A stretch of DNA of 64,000 nucleotides from CAVTWH01 sp963738365 (GTDB lineage Bacteria; Actinomycetota; Actinomycetes; Mycobacteriales; Micromonosporaceae). The notes under the pieces were generated by a model. That model worked only from the letters and a program-made list of their open reading frames with translations. It did not search any database and was not told where the DNA came from. Where the stretch lies: NCBI GenBank assembly GCA_963738365.1, contig CAVTWH010000007.1, positions 1,289,763 through 1,353,762 on the forward strand, in the 5' to 3' direction. Positions 25,082 through 34,132 of this stretch are shown here, piece by piece. Every line of letters starts with the position of its first letter. Position 1 is the stretch's first letter. Both the position numbers and the translations under genes were made by a program.

Positions 25082-25557
25082 CAGTCCTCCACTCCGTTCC
25101 GAGCGATCCCGGTGACGTAGGCGGCCAGGTTGTCCAGGGTCTGCCGGCCGCCCTCGATCGCGTGGTACTTCTCGACCGCCTCGTCGCGCAGTTGCCTGGT
25201 GGGGAACACCGTGTGCATCTCGATCCGGGTCGCCGCGCCGTCCGGCTGGAAGGTCAGGACCGACTCGAAGGCGTCCGGGTCGTCGCGGGACGCGCCGTGA
25301 CGCAGCGCGATCCGCTCCGCCGGGGCGATCTCGGTCCAGCAGATCCACTCGGGGTAGTCCGTCCCGTCCGGTCCGTGCATCACGAACTCCCACTCTCCGC
25401 CGACGCGGAACTCGAACGACTGTGTGGTGGTGCTGAACCCCTCCGGCCCCCACCACCGGGACAGGTGCCGGACCTCGGTGAACGCCTCGAACACCAGCTC
25501 TGGCGGGGCGTCGATGACCCGGGAGATGACGATCTCGCGGTCGGCCGTCGCGCTCAT
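25081..25557 (-). CDS. SRPBCC (AHSA1-like) domain protein
   Basis: 158 residues forming one SRPBCC/AHSA1 domain. Landmarks are VISRVIDAPPELVFEAFTE at the start, the HLSRWWGPEGF segment, GEWEFVMHGPDG and a long C-terminal helix. The fold has a deep hydrophobic pocket for small molecules. In actinobacteria these genes are very often paired with an ArsR-type regulator, as here (3 bp between them). The ligand or reaction is unknown. Confidence 0.92.
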   Translation of the reverse strand: MSATADREIVISRVIDAPPELVFEAFTEVRHLSRWWGPEGFSTTTQSFEFRVGGEWEFVMHGPDGTDYPEWICWTEIAPAERIALRHGASRDDPDAFESVLTFQPDGAATRIEMHTVFPTRQLRDEAVEKYHAIEGGRQTLDNLAAYVTGIARNGVED

Positions 25558-25560
25558 CGG

Positions 25561-25902
25561 CTACTCCTCCTGCCTTTCCTGCTTCAGCTCCTGCACGTAG
25601 GCGTCCAGCCGGTCGAAGCTTCCGCTCCAGAACCGCTCGAATCCGCCGGTCCACTCGTGCACCGGTCGCAGCCCCTGGGCGTCGAGGCCGTAGAGGCGCT
25701 GCTTGCCTGCCTTGCGGTCGCGCACCAGCCCGACCTCCCGGAGCACCCGCAGGTGCTTGGACGCCCGCGGCTGGCTCATCCCGAGCTGCCGGGCCAGGTC
25801 GGTGACCGGCAGCTCACCGGCCCGCAGCAGGACCAGGATGTCCCGGCGCTGCGGCTCGGCGATCGCGTTGAACGCGTCCGACGTCGTCGCTGCTCGTGCC
25901 AT
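25561..25902 (-). CDS. ArsR-family winged-helix repressor
   Basis: 113 residues. A winged helix (about 10-85) with AIAEPQRRDILVLLRAGE, DLARQLGMSQPRASKHLRVLREVGLV as recognition region (two consecutive segments) and the wing RKAGKQRLYGLD. There is no cysteine metal site, so it is of the SRPBCC-associated class and not a metal sensor. An in-frame ATG at 25914 is an alternative start. The perfect palindrome at 25916-25929 lies directly upstream and fits autorepression. Confidence 0.9.
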   Translation of the reverse strand: MARAATTSDAFNAIAEPQRRDILVLLRAGELPVTDLARQLGMSQPRASKHLRVLREVGLVRDRKAGKQRLYGLDAQGLRPVHEWTGGFERFWSGSFDRLDAYVQELKQERQEE

Positions 25903-25915
25903 GGCGGAAATCATA

Positions 25916-25929
25916 TGCCCATATGGGCA
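25916..25929. promoter_or_regulatory. perfect 14-bp palindrome, candidate ArsR operator
   Basis: TGCCCATATGGGCA is fully palindromic and lies immediately upstream of the ArsR-type start. The CATATG core occurs twice in adjoining positions. Its size and place fit the binding site of a small dimeric winged-helix repressor. Confidence 0.65.
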
Positions 25930-26000
25930 CGCGTCAAGGTGAAGCGTGAGCCGAGCCGGGTCCGCCGCACCGGCCACCGGTGCAGCGCTCCAGGCAGCGG

Positions 26001-26900
26001 TCAGCGCCGGCGCAGCGGGACCCGGGTGAGGTCGGCGGCGACCACCAGTTCGCCGTCGAAGTGCGTCCGGGCCTCCCGCTCGAACTCCACCGGGTCCGGG
26101 TAGCGCTGGGAGAAGTGGGTCAGCACCAACGTGCCCACGCCGCAGTCGGCGGCGACGGCAGCGGCCTGGGCCGCGGTCAGATGGCCGAAGCGGCTGGCCA
26201 GGTCCGTGTCCCGGGTCAGGAAGGTGGCCTCGATGACCAGCGTGTCGGCCCGGTCGGCGAGGGCGTAGACGCCGTCGCAGAGCCGGGTGTCCATGACGAA
26301 GGCGAAGCGCTGGCCGGGGCGGGGGACAGCCACCTCGGCCAGGGTGACGCCGCGCCAGGAGCCCTCGCGCCGCAGCACCCCCACGGCCGGCCCGTGCACG
26401 CCGTGGGCGGCCAGCGCCTCGGGCAGCATCCGCCAGCCGTCCGGCTCCACCAGCTGGTACCCGTAGCACTCCACCGGGTGCTCCAGTGGCTGGGCGGACA
26501 GCGTCCAGGTGGCGCCGGTGGCCTGCGGGCCCGGCCCGGTCACCGGCGCCTCGACGAGTTCGGCCCGCTCGTAGAAGCTGGTGGCGTGGCGCAGCCGGTG
26601 CAGGAAGTCGGCGCCGCCGGCCGGGGAGTGCACGGTCACCGGGTGGGCCACCTGGTCCATGGACAGCCGCTGGATCACTCCGGGCAGGCCGAGCGCGTGG
26701 TCGCCGTGGAAGTGCGTGACGCAGATCCGGGTGAGGTCGGTGGCGGCCACCCCGGCGTAGAGCATCTGGCGCTGGGTACCCTCGCCCGGGTCGAACAGGA
26801 AGCCGTCGGCGTCCCAGCGCACGAAGTATCCGTTGTGGTTGCGGGTACGGGTCGGGGTCTGGCTGGCCGTCCCCAGCACCACCAGTTCGCGGGCGGTCAC
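26001..26900 (-). CDS. rnz: ribonuclease Z
   Basis: 299 residues from a GTG start. It is a metallo-beta-lactamase fold with the zinc motif THFHGDHALG (HxHxDH) at about residues 60-70, an upstream LFDPGEGTQRQ, which is the typical RNase Z motif, and a later FVMDTRLCDG and TLVLTHFSQRY. RNase Z trims the 3' ends of tRNA precursors lacking an encoded CCA; the enzyme acts in the cytoplasm. The length is as usual for the short bacterial form. It is on the same strand as the redox genes upstream, 35 bp away. Confidence 0.93.
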   Translation of the reverse strand: MTARELVVLGTASQTPTRTRNHNGYFVRWDADGFLFDPGEGTQRQMLYAGVAATDLTRICVTHFHGDHALGLPGVIQRLSMDQVAHPVTVHSPAGGADFLHRLRHATSFYERAELVEAPVTGPGPQATGATWTLSAQPLEHPVECYGYQLVEPDGWRMLPEALAAHGVHGPAVGVLRREGSWRGVTLAEVAVPRPGQRFAFVMDTRLCDGVYALADRADTLVIEATFLTRDTDLASRFGHLTAAQAAAVAADCGVGTLVLTHFSQRYPDPVEFEREARTHFDGELVVAADLTRVPLRRR

Positions 26901-26935
26901 CGCCCCGAGGCTACCGGCCGGGCGCGACCGGCCGC

Positions 26936-28423
26936 TCAGCGTTTTCCGGCGGCCGTCGGCGCCCCGTGCAGGCGCAGCGCCAGCGCCGGGCACATGGCCA
27001 CCGCCCTGCGGGCGCCGGCCTCCAGCCAGGCCGGTACCGGGACGTCCGGGAAGGCCGGGTAGCCGTTGCCGTCCAGGCGGATCAGCTCCGGTACCAGATG
27101 GGCGCAGAGCCCGTGCCCGTCGCAGCGGGTCCAGTCCACGGCCAGGTGCCGCCCGGTCCGCTCCGCCTCGGGCAGCGGGAAGACCCCGAGGGTGGGCCGG
27201 CCACAGCTGTCGTGCAGCAGGTGGGTCGCCACGTCGTCGGTGAGCACCTCGATCGCCGAGACGGAGAACGCCGCCGTACCGTCCGGGTGGCTGCACGCGC
27301 CGCGCCCACGCACCGCGGTGGCGGCGGCGCGGATCGCGTCGGTGGCCGCCGCGCCGCCGGAGCCGGCCGCCAGCGAGGCCATCGTCCGGGCCAGGTCGGG
27401 CAGGCCCAGCCGGCACGGTCCGCACTGTCCGGCGGACTGCCCGGCCAGGTAGTGCAGCACCCGGGTGACCTCGCCGAGCGGGCAGGTGGCCTCGCCCAGC
27501 GGCAGGATCATGCCCGCGCCCAGGACGCCGCCGGCCGCCGTCAGCCCGGCCCGGGACACGTCGGCCCGGTACGCCTGCTCCGCGCTGATCCACCTGCCGT
27601 GGTAACCGCCGACCAGCACCGCCGGCCCCGGGTCGGCGGCGCACAGGTCCAGGACATCGAGGGGGGTACCCAGTGGTACCTCCACCACGCTGGGGCGCAG
27701 CGCCGAGCCGCCGACGGTGAGCAGCACGGTGCCCGGCTCGTCGCGGGTACCCATCTCGGCGAAGCCGTCCGGTCCGAGCCGGGCGGCCAGCGCGATCTGT
27801 GCGTAGGTCTCCGCATTGGACAGCAGGGTGGGGCGCCCCTCCACGCCCGACTCGGTGGTCCGGCCGCGCTGCCCGGGCGGGATCGGGATGTCCCCGTTGA
27901 TGCCCCGGACCAGGGCGCCGCCCTCGCCGGAGATGAACCGGTGCGGCACCGTCACCACCCGGGCCGGCGCCGTCATCCGGCGCTCGTCCAGCGCGGCCAG
28001 CAGCGACGGGGCGCCGATTCCGTCGTCGGCGACGCCGACCACGATGAGGTCGGCGCCGATGGCGTGGGCGGCGACCGCCGCGCCGTCCAGGATCAGGTGT
28101 GGAGCCCGGGTGAGCAGCACCTTGTCCTTCCAGCTCGGCGGCTCGCCCTCGGTGGCGTTGACCACCACGACCGGCGCCAGCCCGCGCCGCCCGCAGGCCT
28201 CCAGCACAGCGGAGACCTTGCGGGCGAACGGGAACCCGGCCCCGCCCCGACCGTGCAGCCGGATGTCGGCGGCGAGCCCGGACAGTTCACCGGCCGACAG
28301 GGTACGCAGGCCGCCGTGTACCTCGTGGTGGGCGCGCAGGTCGAGTCGGGCGTAGGCGCCGAAGCCGGCGGTGAGCCGGGGCGTGCCCAGGTGCCGGACG
28401 ACCGGCACGCCGCTGGCCGTCAC
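26936..28423 (-). CDS. NuoF-like NADH-binding protein with C-terminal [3Fe-4S]-type ferredoxin
   Basis: 495 residues. The N-terminal part resembles the NADH/FMN module of NuoF/Nqo1: GRGGAGFPFARK, then NATEGEPPSWKDKVLL (FMN region), an SLBB-type middle domain and the iron-sulfur region QSAGQCGPCR. In NuoF the latter is ESCGxCxPCR, so the first cluster Cys is replaced by Ala331, although a distal Cys remains (GACSHPDG). The C-terminal roughly 65 residues are a separate single-cluster ferredoxin with CDGHGLC and MCP, the C-x5-C...CP pattern of [3Fe-4S] ferredoxins. It probably passes electrons from NAD(P)H to the membrane cytochrome encoded immediately upstream (ATGA overlap). Confidence 0.8.
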   Translation of the reverse strand: MTASGVPVVRHLGTPRLTAGFGAYARLDLRAHHEVHGGLRTLSAGELSGLAADIRLHGRGGAGFPFARKVSAVLEACGRRGLAPVVVVNATEGEPPSWKDKVLLTRAPHLILDGAAVAAHAIGADLIVVGVADDGIGAPSLLAALDERRMTAPARVVTVPHRFISGEGGALVRGINGDIPIPPGQRGRTTESGVEGRPTLLSNAETYAQIALAARLGPDGFAEMGTRDEPGTVLLTVGGSALRPSVVEVPLGTPLDVLDLCAADPGPAVLVGGYHGRWISAEQAYRADVSRAGLTAAGGVLGAGMILPLGEATCPLGEVTRVLHYLAGQSAGQCGPCRLGLPDLARTMASLAAGSGGAAATDAIRAAATAVRGRGACSHPDGTAAFSVSAIEVLTDDVATHLLHDSCGRPTLGVFPLPEAERTGRHLAVDWTRCDGHGLCAHLVPELIRLDGNGYPAFPDVPVPAWLEAGARRAVAMCPALALRLHGAPTAAGKR

Positions 28424-29943
28424 CGCTCGCCCTCACCCCGCATGAACGCCCAGAACTCGTCGTCCGACACGATCTTCCCGCGCCCGGCGAGGGCTTCCCG
28501 GCGCCCGCCCGGGTCGGCGGGTCGGCGGGGCGGCGGGGCGACCGGGCCGGCCGGGCTGATCGGCGCCGAGGCGCTGGCCCGCAGCCAGGCGTCCATCGCG
28601 AACACCGGCTCGCCGTCGCCCACCACCGGCGTGGATCCGGTGTCGCGTACCCGGTCCCGGACAGGCGGCTGGGAGCCGGTGTCCCGTACCCGGTCCCGGA
28701 CCGGCGGCGTGGATCCCGTGTCACCCGTCCGGTCCCGGACCGGCGGCGTGGATCCGGTGTCGCGTAGCCGGTCGCGGACGGGTGGGGTGGATCCGGTGTC
28801 CCGCAGCCGGTCGCGGACGGGTGGGGTGGATCCGGTGTCCCGCAGGCGGTCGCGGACCGGCGGCGTGGATCCGGTGTCGCGCAGCCGGTCGCGGACGGGC
28901 GGCGTGGAGCCGGTGTCGCGCAGGCGGTCGCGGACGGGCGGTTGGGGGCCGGTGTCGGTGAGCAGGTCCCGGATGACGGGGTTGGTGCCGGTGTCGCGTA
29001 GCCGTTCCCGGGCGGCCGGGGTGGACATCGGCCGGCGGGCGCTGCGAGCGGTGCCGGCCGCGACGCCCGCGGCCGACACCGGGCTGGCTCCGGCTGCCAC
29101 ACCGGCAACGACCGGGACAGCGCTCGTCGGGACGGTTCCCGCCGAACGGGCCGCACCCGCCGTCGTGCCGAGGGCGATCGAGGTGTGCACCGGGGTGGCG
29201 ACCCGCCCGACCGGGCGCAGCAGCGCGGTGGTCTGGGTACGCGGGGTGCGCAGCTGGTTGCCGTAGAGCACGCAGCAGCGCACCAGGGCGGCCAGCCCGA
29301 CCACGGCCAGGCACAGGACGTAGCTGACGGTGACCCAGGTCTTGGCCGGGCGGCCCGCGTTCAACCCGTGCAGCAGCGCCACCGGCCAGGCCAGGTACGC
29401 CCCGGCGTGCAGGGTCCGCCACAGCCAGACCCGGCGGGAACCGGCGAACCGGCCGCGCAGCACGCCGGTCACCGTCACGCCGATCATCAGGTAGCTGGCC
29501 AGGGTACCGAGGCCGACGGAGAGCGGCCGGTGGCTGGCCAGGAAGGGCACCAGCACGTCGAGAAGGCCCGCGTGCCCTTCAATGACCTTGGTCGCCACGT
29601 GGACGCCGAGGAAGACCATGGCGGCCAGGGCCAGTGCCCGGTGTACCCCCTGGGCCAGCACCCGGTGCCGGACCAGCAGCACGATCCGGTCGGTGGCGGC
29701 CAGCCCCACCATCACTGTGACGGACAGCGACACCAGGCTGAAGACGCCGCAGTAGAACTCCAGGAAGTGGAAGACCCGGGAGGCGACGGCGGCCCCCGGT
29801 CCGGTCAGGGTCAGTGCGGCCGTACCGAGCGCCGCCGTGACGCCGCACGCCACGAAGGCCGCCGTACGCCGAGGTTCGGCGGCACGGTGCCCGGGGGTGT
29901 TGTTGGGGCGCACGGAGAGCTGACTCTGTTTCGCAGTGGCCAT
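28420..29943 (-). CDS. ferric-reductase-like membrane cytochrome with 13-residue tandem repeats
   Basis: 507 residues. Residues about 25-235 hold six membrane helices with paired histidines on helices (FHFLEFYCG, VHRALALAAMVFLGVHV, TLHAGAYLAWPVALLHG), the pattern of a b-type haem ferric-reductase/NOX-like transmembrane domain. A disordered region follows, containing ten 13-residue units of the form RLRDTGSTPPVRD, and then a short C-terminal motif, SDDEFWAFMRGEG. There is no flavin domain in this protein. The downstream partner (26936-28423) supplies NADH, flavin and iron-sulfur modules, so together they form a transmembrane electron-transfer system. Confidence 0.8.
   Translation of the reverse strand: MATAKQSQLSVRPNNTPGHRAAEPRRTAAFVACGVTAALGTAALTLTGPGAAVASRVFHFLEFYCGVFSLVSLSVTVMVGLAATDRIVLLVRHRVLAQGVHRALALAAMVFLGVHVATKVIEGHAGLLDVLVPFLASHRPLSVGLGTLASYLMIGVTVTGVLRGRFAGSRRVWLWRTLHAGAYLAWPVALLHGLNAGRPAKTWVTVSYVLCLAVVGLAALVRCCVLYGNQLRTPRTQTTALLRPVGRVATPVHTSIALGTTAGAARSAGTVPTSAVPVVAGVAAGASPVSAAGVAAGTARSARRPMSTPAARERLRDTGTNPVIRDLLTDTGPQPPVRDRLRDTGSTPPVRDRLRDTGSTPPVRDRLRDTGSTPPVRDRLRDTGSTPPVRDRLRDTGSTPPVRDRTGDTGSTPPVRDRVRDTGSQPPVRDRVRDTGSTPVVGDGEPVFAMDAWLRASASAPISPAGPVAPPPRRPADPGGRREALAGRGKIVSDDEFWAFMRGEGER
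28615..29004. repeat. ten tandem 39-nt units in coding sequence
   Basis: Exactly 390 nt encode ten successive 13-residue units (consensus RLRDTGSTPPVRD) on the minus strand. The five central units are nearly identical and the outer ones degenerate, typical of a repeat growing by unequal exchange or slippage. No spacers, so not CRISPR. Confidence 0.9.
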
Positions 29944-30177
29944 TTCTCCTCATCGATGTCAAGTGCTATGGCCCCCGGCGTCGGTGCGGTGACCGTACCG
30001 GTCAGCCGACCGGGAGTCACCGTGCCGTCCCACCCGCCGGGGTCACAGGTCCATAGAAGAACGTGATACCACTGTGCAGGTCCGGAGTCAGCATCGGACA
30101 TCAGCATTTTGCAGAAATCGGCGCGTCCCGGTCGATTCGCTCACTTGGGGTACGGAAGCTTTCACGCCCTGTACGGC

Positions 30178-30849
30178 TCAGTGCTCCAGCAGCGGTACCC
30201 CGTCCGGGTGTGCGTCCAGCGCCGCCCACACCGCGTTGGCCTGATCGTCGGTGCCCACCGCGCCCTCGCACTCCTGCTGGTAACTCTCCAGGTACCGGCG
30301 CAGCACGGTGGGATCGACCGTGTCCGGCCGACCGCCGTGGAACTGCGGGTCGGCGTGCAGCACCATGAGCAGCAGGTCCGGGACCCGGGCCAGGCCCGGC
30401 CCCAGGGACGCCTGGAAGTAGGGCAGGTCCAGTGCGCGTGCGCCGCGCCGCTGGTAGAAACGCAGCCGGGCGGACGGGTCGCCGGTCAGGTCGCTGCCGC
30501 TGTGCTTCGCCGGGTCCTCCACCTCGGCGAGCACCAGGCACGGCGTGTACCCGGCGCGCCAGGCCGTCAACGCAGTGTCGAGAAGTTGACCGCCGACGCC
30601 GCCGCCCCGGGTACCCGGCCGGGTGGCGAGCCAGCTCAGCAGCACGACCCTTAGCTCCTCGTCCCACTCGCCCACCAGACCGCCGATCACACGTCCATCG
30701 TCGACGGCGATCCAGGTCGTATGCTTCGCGTCCAGAGTGGATCGGAACTGGTCCAGGGTGCACAGCTCCTCCCGGGGGAAGGACGGCGCCAGGACCTCTG
30801 TATAGAACTCATCGACCTGTGGGCCCGGCCGGAGCGTGACAATCTGCAT
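30178..30849 (-). CDS. GNAT-family N-acetyltransferase
   Basis: 223 residues. A GNAT acetyl-CoA fold is visible between about residues 10 and 170: WIAVDDGRVIGGLVGEW as the central beta hairpin, then LLSWLATRPGTRGGGVGGQLLDTAL, which holds the R/Q-x-x-G-x-G/A pyrophosphate loop (GTRGGGVGG), and RFYQRRGAR. The C-terminal roughly 50 residues form an extra helical tail. The substrate is unknown. It stands alone between the cytochrome genes and the divergent NTPase gene, whose start is about 100 bp away. Confidence 0.85.
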   Translation of the reverse strand: MQIVTLRPGPQVDEFYTEVLAPSFPREELCTLDQFRSTLDAKHTTWIAVDDGRVIGGLVGEWDEELRVVLLSWLATRPGTRGGGVGGQLLDTALTAWRAGYTPCLVLAEVEDPAKHSGSDLTGDPSARLRFYQRRGARALDLPYFQASLGPGLARVPDLLLMVLHADPQFHGGRPDTVDPTVLRRYLESYQQECEGAVGTDDQANAVWAALDAHPDGVPLLEH

Positions 30850-30950
30850 CCGGTGATGCTATCTCCGCAGGTCATGGCTCGGTATCGCACAATCCGCGCG
30901 GACGCGGGCCCCCCGGCGACCGTATTCGCGCCCGTTCCTAGGTGGGGCTG

Positions 30951-33900
30951 ATGGTCGAGTCGTCCGACTCCGACTGGCGTTCGTTATTGTCGACCCCCGC
31001 CGCGGTGGTCCGCTACCTGCGTCACGAACCGCTGCTGCTGGCCGGTATGGGGGCGGCTGTCCTGATCGCCATCATCGCGGTGTTCGCCCCCGGCGGCAGC
31101 GCGATCTACGCGTACGTGATCGCGGCCGTGGTGTTCGCCGCCTGCCTGCTGTGGGCGGTCAGCGGCGCGCTGCGCCACCGCGCCGAGGCCGCCGAGGCGG
31201 CCCGGTCCCGGCCGCGCGCACCGGGCATCGAGTTCTCGGCCGGCGGCCGCAGCAGCGTGACGGACCTGCAGGCCGCCACCGAGGGCGACGCCAGCACCAG
31301 CATCGTCGCGGACGGCCGCGCCACGGTCCGCAACGTGACCCTGAACTCCCGGACCGCGACCGTCCCCGCTCCCCGCCCCGCCACGCCCGGGCCGTCCGCC
31401 CCGGCACCGCCCGGGCCCGCGACGTCGACACCGCCCGGGTCTGCGGCCCCGGCATGGCCCGGACATACCACCGTGGCGTCACCTGAACCGGTGGCATGGC
31501 CTGAGCCGGCGGCATCGCCGGATCCTGCGGCCCCGGCTGAGCTTGCCGGTGCGACATCGGCGTCGGCTGAGGCTGTGGCGTCGGACCCGCCGGTGTCGTC
31601 CGCGTCGGCGCGGTCGGCGGCCGGGTCGCTGTCGGCCAAGCCGACCGCGCACGAGCTGTTCGTCGGTCGATTCGCCGAACGGGAGACGGTCGCCCGGCTG
31701 CTGTCCGGGTCGGTCCACGGGACCGTGATCGACGTGGTCGGGCCGCACGGCGCCGGCAAGTCGGTGCTGCTGGACCGCCTCGCGGTGGAGGCCGCCGGGC
31801 GGCCCGGGCGCATCATCCGGCGGCTGAACCTGGCCGAGATGGTCGACGGTTACCGGGACGACCGCGGGGCGGGGGCCAGCCTCGCGGTGCTGGTACACAC
31901 CCTGGTCCAGTCCGGTCAGCTGCTGCGGGCACTGGCCGGCGGCGCGCCCGGCGAGCTGTTCGACGCCGTGTGGGCGCGGGTGGACGACGGGCACCGGGCG
32001 ATGCCCGCGCAGGTTCTGGTGGACACCCGGATGGAGGTCCGGGACAACGCCCGGGCCGAGGGCATCACCGTGGTCAACGACGTCAACCTCAGCGTCTCCG
32101 ACGAGCGGCTCAAGGGCGAGATCCGCGCCGCCCAGGCCGGCATCGACAGCGCGTTCGTGCAGGCGTGGGGCCGGTACACCAACGGCAGCCGGGTGCTGGT
32201 CACCATCGACTCGTTCGACCGGTGCGCCGACGACGAGCTCGGCAACTGGCTGGTACGGCTCGCCCTGCGCCTGCCCGACACCCTGGTGGTGCTGGCCCGT
32301 ACGCCCAGCCGGGAGGCGCTGGGTGTCGAGTCCGAGCGGCTGCTGCGCTGGTCCCTGGGCAACTTCACCCGGGACGAGGTGGACGCCTACTTCACCCGCC
32401 GGCTGCGCGGCGCCGTCCTCGACCCGGCCGTGGTGGAGCTGGTGCACGACTACACCGGCGGGCACCCGGGCGGCGTCTACCTGCTCGGCGAGCTGATCAA
32501 CGAGCGGGACGCCGAGCGGCTGTCCGTGCGCGACCTGCGCCGGCTGCTGGCCCGGCTGCCCGACGACCCGGACCGCGCCTGGGCGGACCTGGTGGACGAG
32601 ATCCTCACCAACGTCCGCGAGCGCTCCTCGGTGCGGGCGCTGGCCGTCGTCGGCTCGTTCGACCAGGCGCTGCTGATCGACCTGCTCGCCGCCGTGGACG
32701 ACACGGTGGCGCCGGACGCGGCCAGCGCCCTGATCAACCGGCTGCACGGGGTGTACCGGCTGATCCGGCCGAACCCGGACAGTCCCAGCGAGTTCCGGAT
32801 GCACGAGTTCGTCCGGCGGGCCATCGGCCAGCGGCTGCGCGCCGAGAACCCGATCGCCTGGCAGAAGATGCACGCCGCTGCCGCCAGCTACTACTTCGGC
32901 CGGCTGCTGGAGTGCGAGGACGGCGCCGACGGCGACGGCGGCTACCAGTGCTGGTACCGCTACGAGAACGTGGCCTGGCAGCGACACAAGCGGGAGTGGC
33001 TCTACCACGCCGGGCAGCTCGTCGAGCGGCGGGCGCTGACCCGCGCCCAGTTCGCCCTGGTCTTCCTGGAGGCGTTCTGGTGGTACGGCTGCTACCACCC
33101 GTTCGACTTCAACCGGCGCATGATCGAGGACTGGGAGCGGACCAGCGCCGCCTGGCACGCCCAGGGCGCCGGGCTGGCAGCCGTGGACGCCGAGGCGCAC
33201 CGCGACGAGCAGTTCGGCGAGGCGCTGGTGGGCGTGCTCAACGCGTACCCCACCGGGTATGTCAAGCCGGCCGACGCGCCGTGGGAGCAGATCGGTGACC
33301 AGCTGCGCCTGATCCGGCGCATCAGTGAGCCGCCCCGGGGCCGCACGGTGAACGCCGAGCACGCCGCGGCGCACGCCCGGGTGAGCGCCATGGTCGACAT
33401 CTTCCTGGCGCACACCTGCCGGTACGCCGACCTCGCCGACCCGACCGCCGACCGCTACTACGCCTCGGCCCGGGCCGGCTTCACCGCGCTCGAGGACGCC
33501 TGGACGGTGGCCTGGATCGACCTGGAGAGCGCCGAACTGGCCGTCGAGCGCGGTCAGCGGGAGCAGGCACAGCGCCTGCTGGCCACCGCCGCGCAGGGCG
33601 CCGTCGAGTCGGGCCGGGAGGACACCTGGGACCACGAGCTGGTGGCCAACCTGCACCGGGTCCGGGCCGACCTGCACTGGCAGTCGGGGCAGCCGGTGGC
33701 GGCGGCCGAGAACCAGGCGCTGGCGGTCGCGCACGCCTACTGGTTCCAGGGCATTCCGCACGCCCCGGACGCCTACACCCAGCAGTTCTACCGCGAGCAG
33801 ACCGCCCGGGCCGCCGGCCGGCTGCTGGAGCTGTCCGGGGATCCGGCCGGCGCGCTGGCGTTCGCCCGGGTACTGGCCAGCGCCGTGCCGGCCGCTACAC

Positions 33901-34118
33901 CGGCCAGCGACGAGGCGATCGCGGCGGCGGTCGCCGCCGGTGTCGCCGACGCGCTGGCCGGCGTGCTGTTCCCGGTCGGACCGACCGCCGCTGAGCTGCG
34001 GCTGCAGGAGGGTACCGGGTTCATGCTGCGCTGGGAGCGGGCGCGGGACATCGCCGACGAGGCCGCCGATCCCGCTCCCCGGCTACTCGCCCTGGTCGGC
34101 GCCGACCAGCCGGACTGA
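30951..34118 (+). CDS. membrane-anchored STAND-like P-loop NTPase
   Basis: About 1,055 residues from ATG 30951 (GTG 30942 also possible). Two membrane helices at about 25-72, then a short beta-rich segment (FSAGGRSSVTDLQ..VADGRATVRNVTLNS) and a Pro/Ala linker up to about 225. The NTPase core starts with HELFVGRFAERE and has Walker A VGPHGAGKSVLL, Walker B VLVTIDSFDRC and LVVLARTPSRE, as in AAA/STAND ATPases. A winged-helix-like region and a long helical, TPR-like C-terminus follow, without any enzymatic effector I can recognise. It stands alone on its strand and could be a membrane signalling platform; function unknown. Confidence 0.7.
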   Translation: MVESSDSDWRSLLSTPAAVVRYLRHEPLLLAGMGAAVLIAIIAVFAPGGSAIYAYVIAAVVFAACLLWAVSGALRHRAEAAEAARSRPRAPGIEFSAGGRSSVTDLQAATEGDASTSIVADGRATVRNVTLNSRTATVPAPRPATPGPSAPAPPGPATSTPPGSAAPAWPGHTTVASPEPVAWPEPAASPDPAAPAELAGATSASAEAVASDPPVSSASARSAAGSLSAKPTAHELFVGRFAERETVARLLSGSVHGTVIDVVGPHGAGKSVLLDRLAVEAAGRPGRIIRRLNLAEMVDGYRDDRGAGASLAVLVHTLVQSGQLLRALAGGAPGELFDAVWARVDDGHRAMPAQVLVDTRMEVRDNARAEGITVVNDVNLSVSDERLKGEIRAAQAGIDSAFVQAWGRYTNGSRVLVTIDSFDRCADDELGNWLVRLALRLPDTLVVLARTPSREALGVESERLLRWSLGNFTRDEVDAYFTRRLRGAVLDPAVVELVHDYTGGHPGGVYLLGELINERDAERLSVRDLRRLLARLPDDPDRAWADLVDEILTNVRERSSVRALAVVGSFDQALLIDLLAAVDDTVAPDAASALINRLHGVYRLIRPNPDSPSEFRMHEFVRRAIGQRLRAENPIAWQKMHAAAASYYFGRLLECEDGADGDGGYQCWYRYENVAWQRHKREWLYHAGQLVERRALTRAQFALVFLEAFWWYGCYHPFDFNRRMIEDWERTSAAWHAQGAGLAAVDAEAHRDEQFGEALVGVLNAYPTGYVKPADAPWEQIGDQLRLIRRISEPPRGRTVNAEHAAAHARVSAMVDIFLAHTCRYADLADPTADRYYASARAGFTALEDAWTVAWIDLESAELAVERGQREQAQRLLATAAQGAVESGREDTWDHELVANLHRVRADLHWQSGQPVAAAENQALAVAHAYWFQGIPHAPDAYTQQFYREQTARAAGRLLELSGDPAGALAFARVLASAVPAATPASDEAIAAAVAAGVADALAGVLFPVGPTAAELRLQEGTGFMLRWERARDIADEAADPAPRLLALVGADQPD

Positions 34119-34132
34119 TCCTCAGCGCCGGC

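Noticed and set aside
28615..29004. Possible CRISPR-like array of 39-nt units
   Set aside because: No spacers and the period is a multiple of three in one reading frame of a membrane protein gene.
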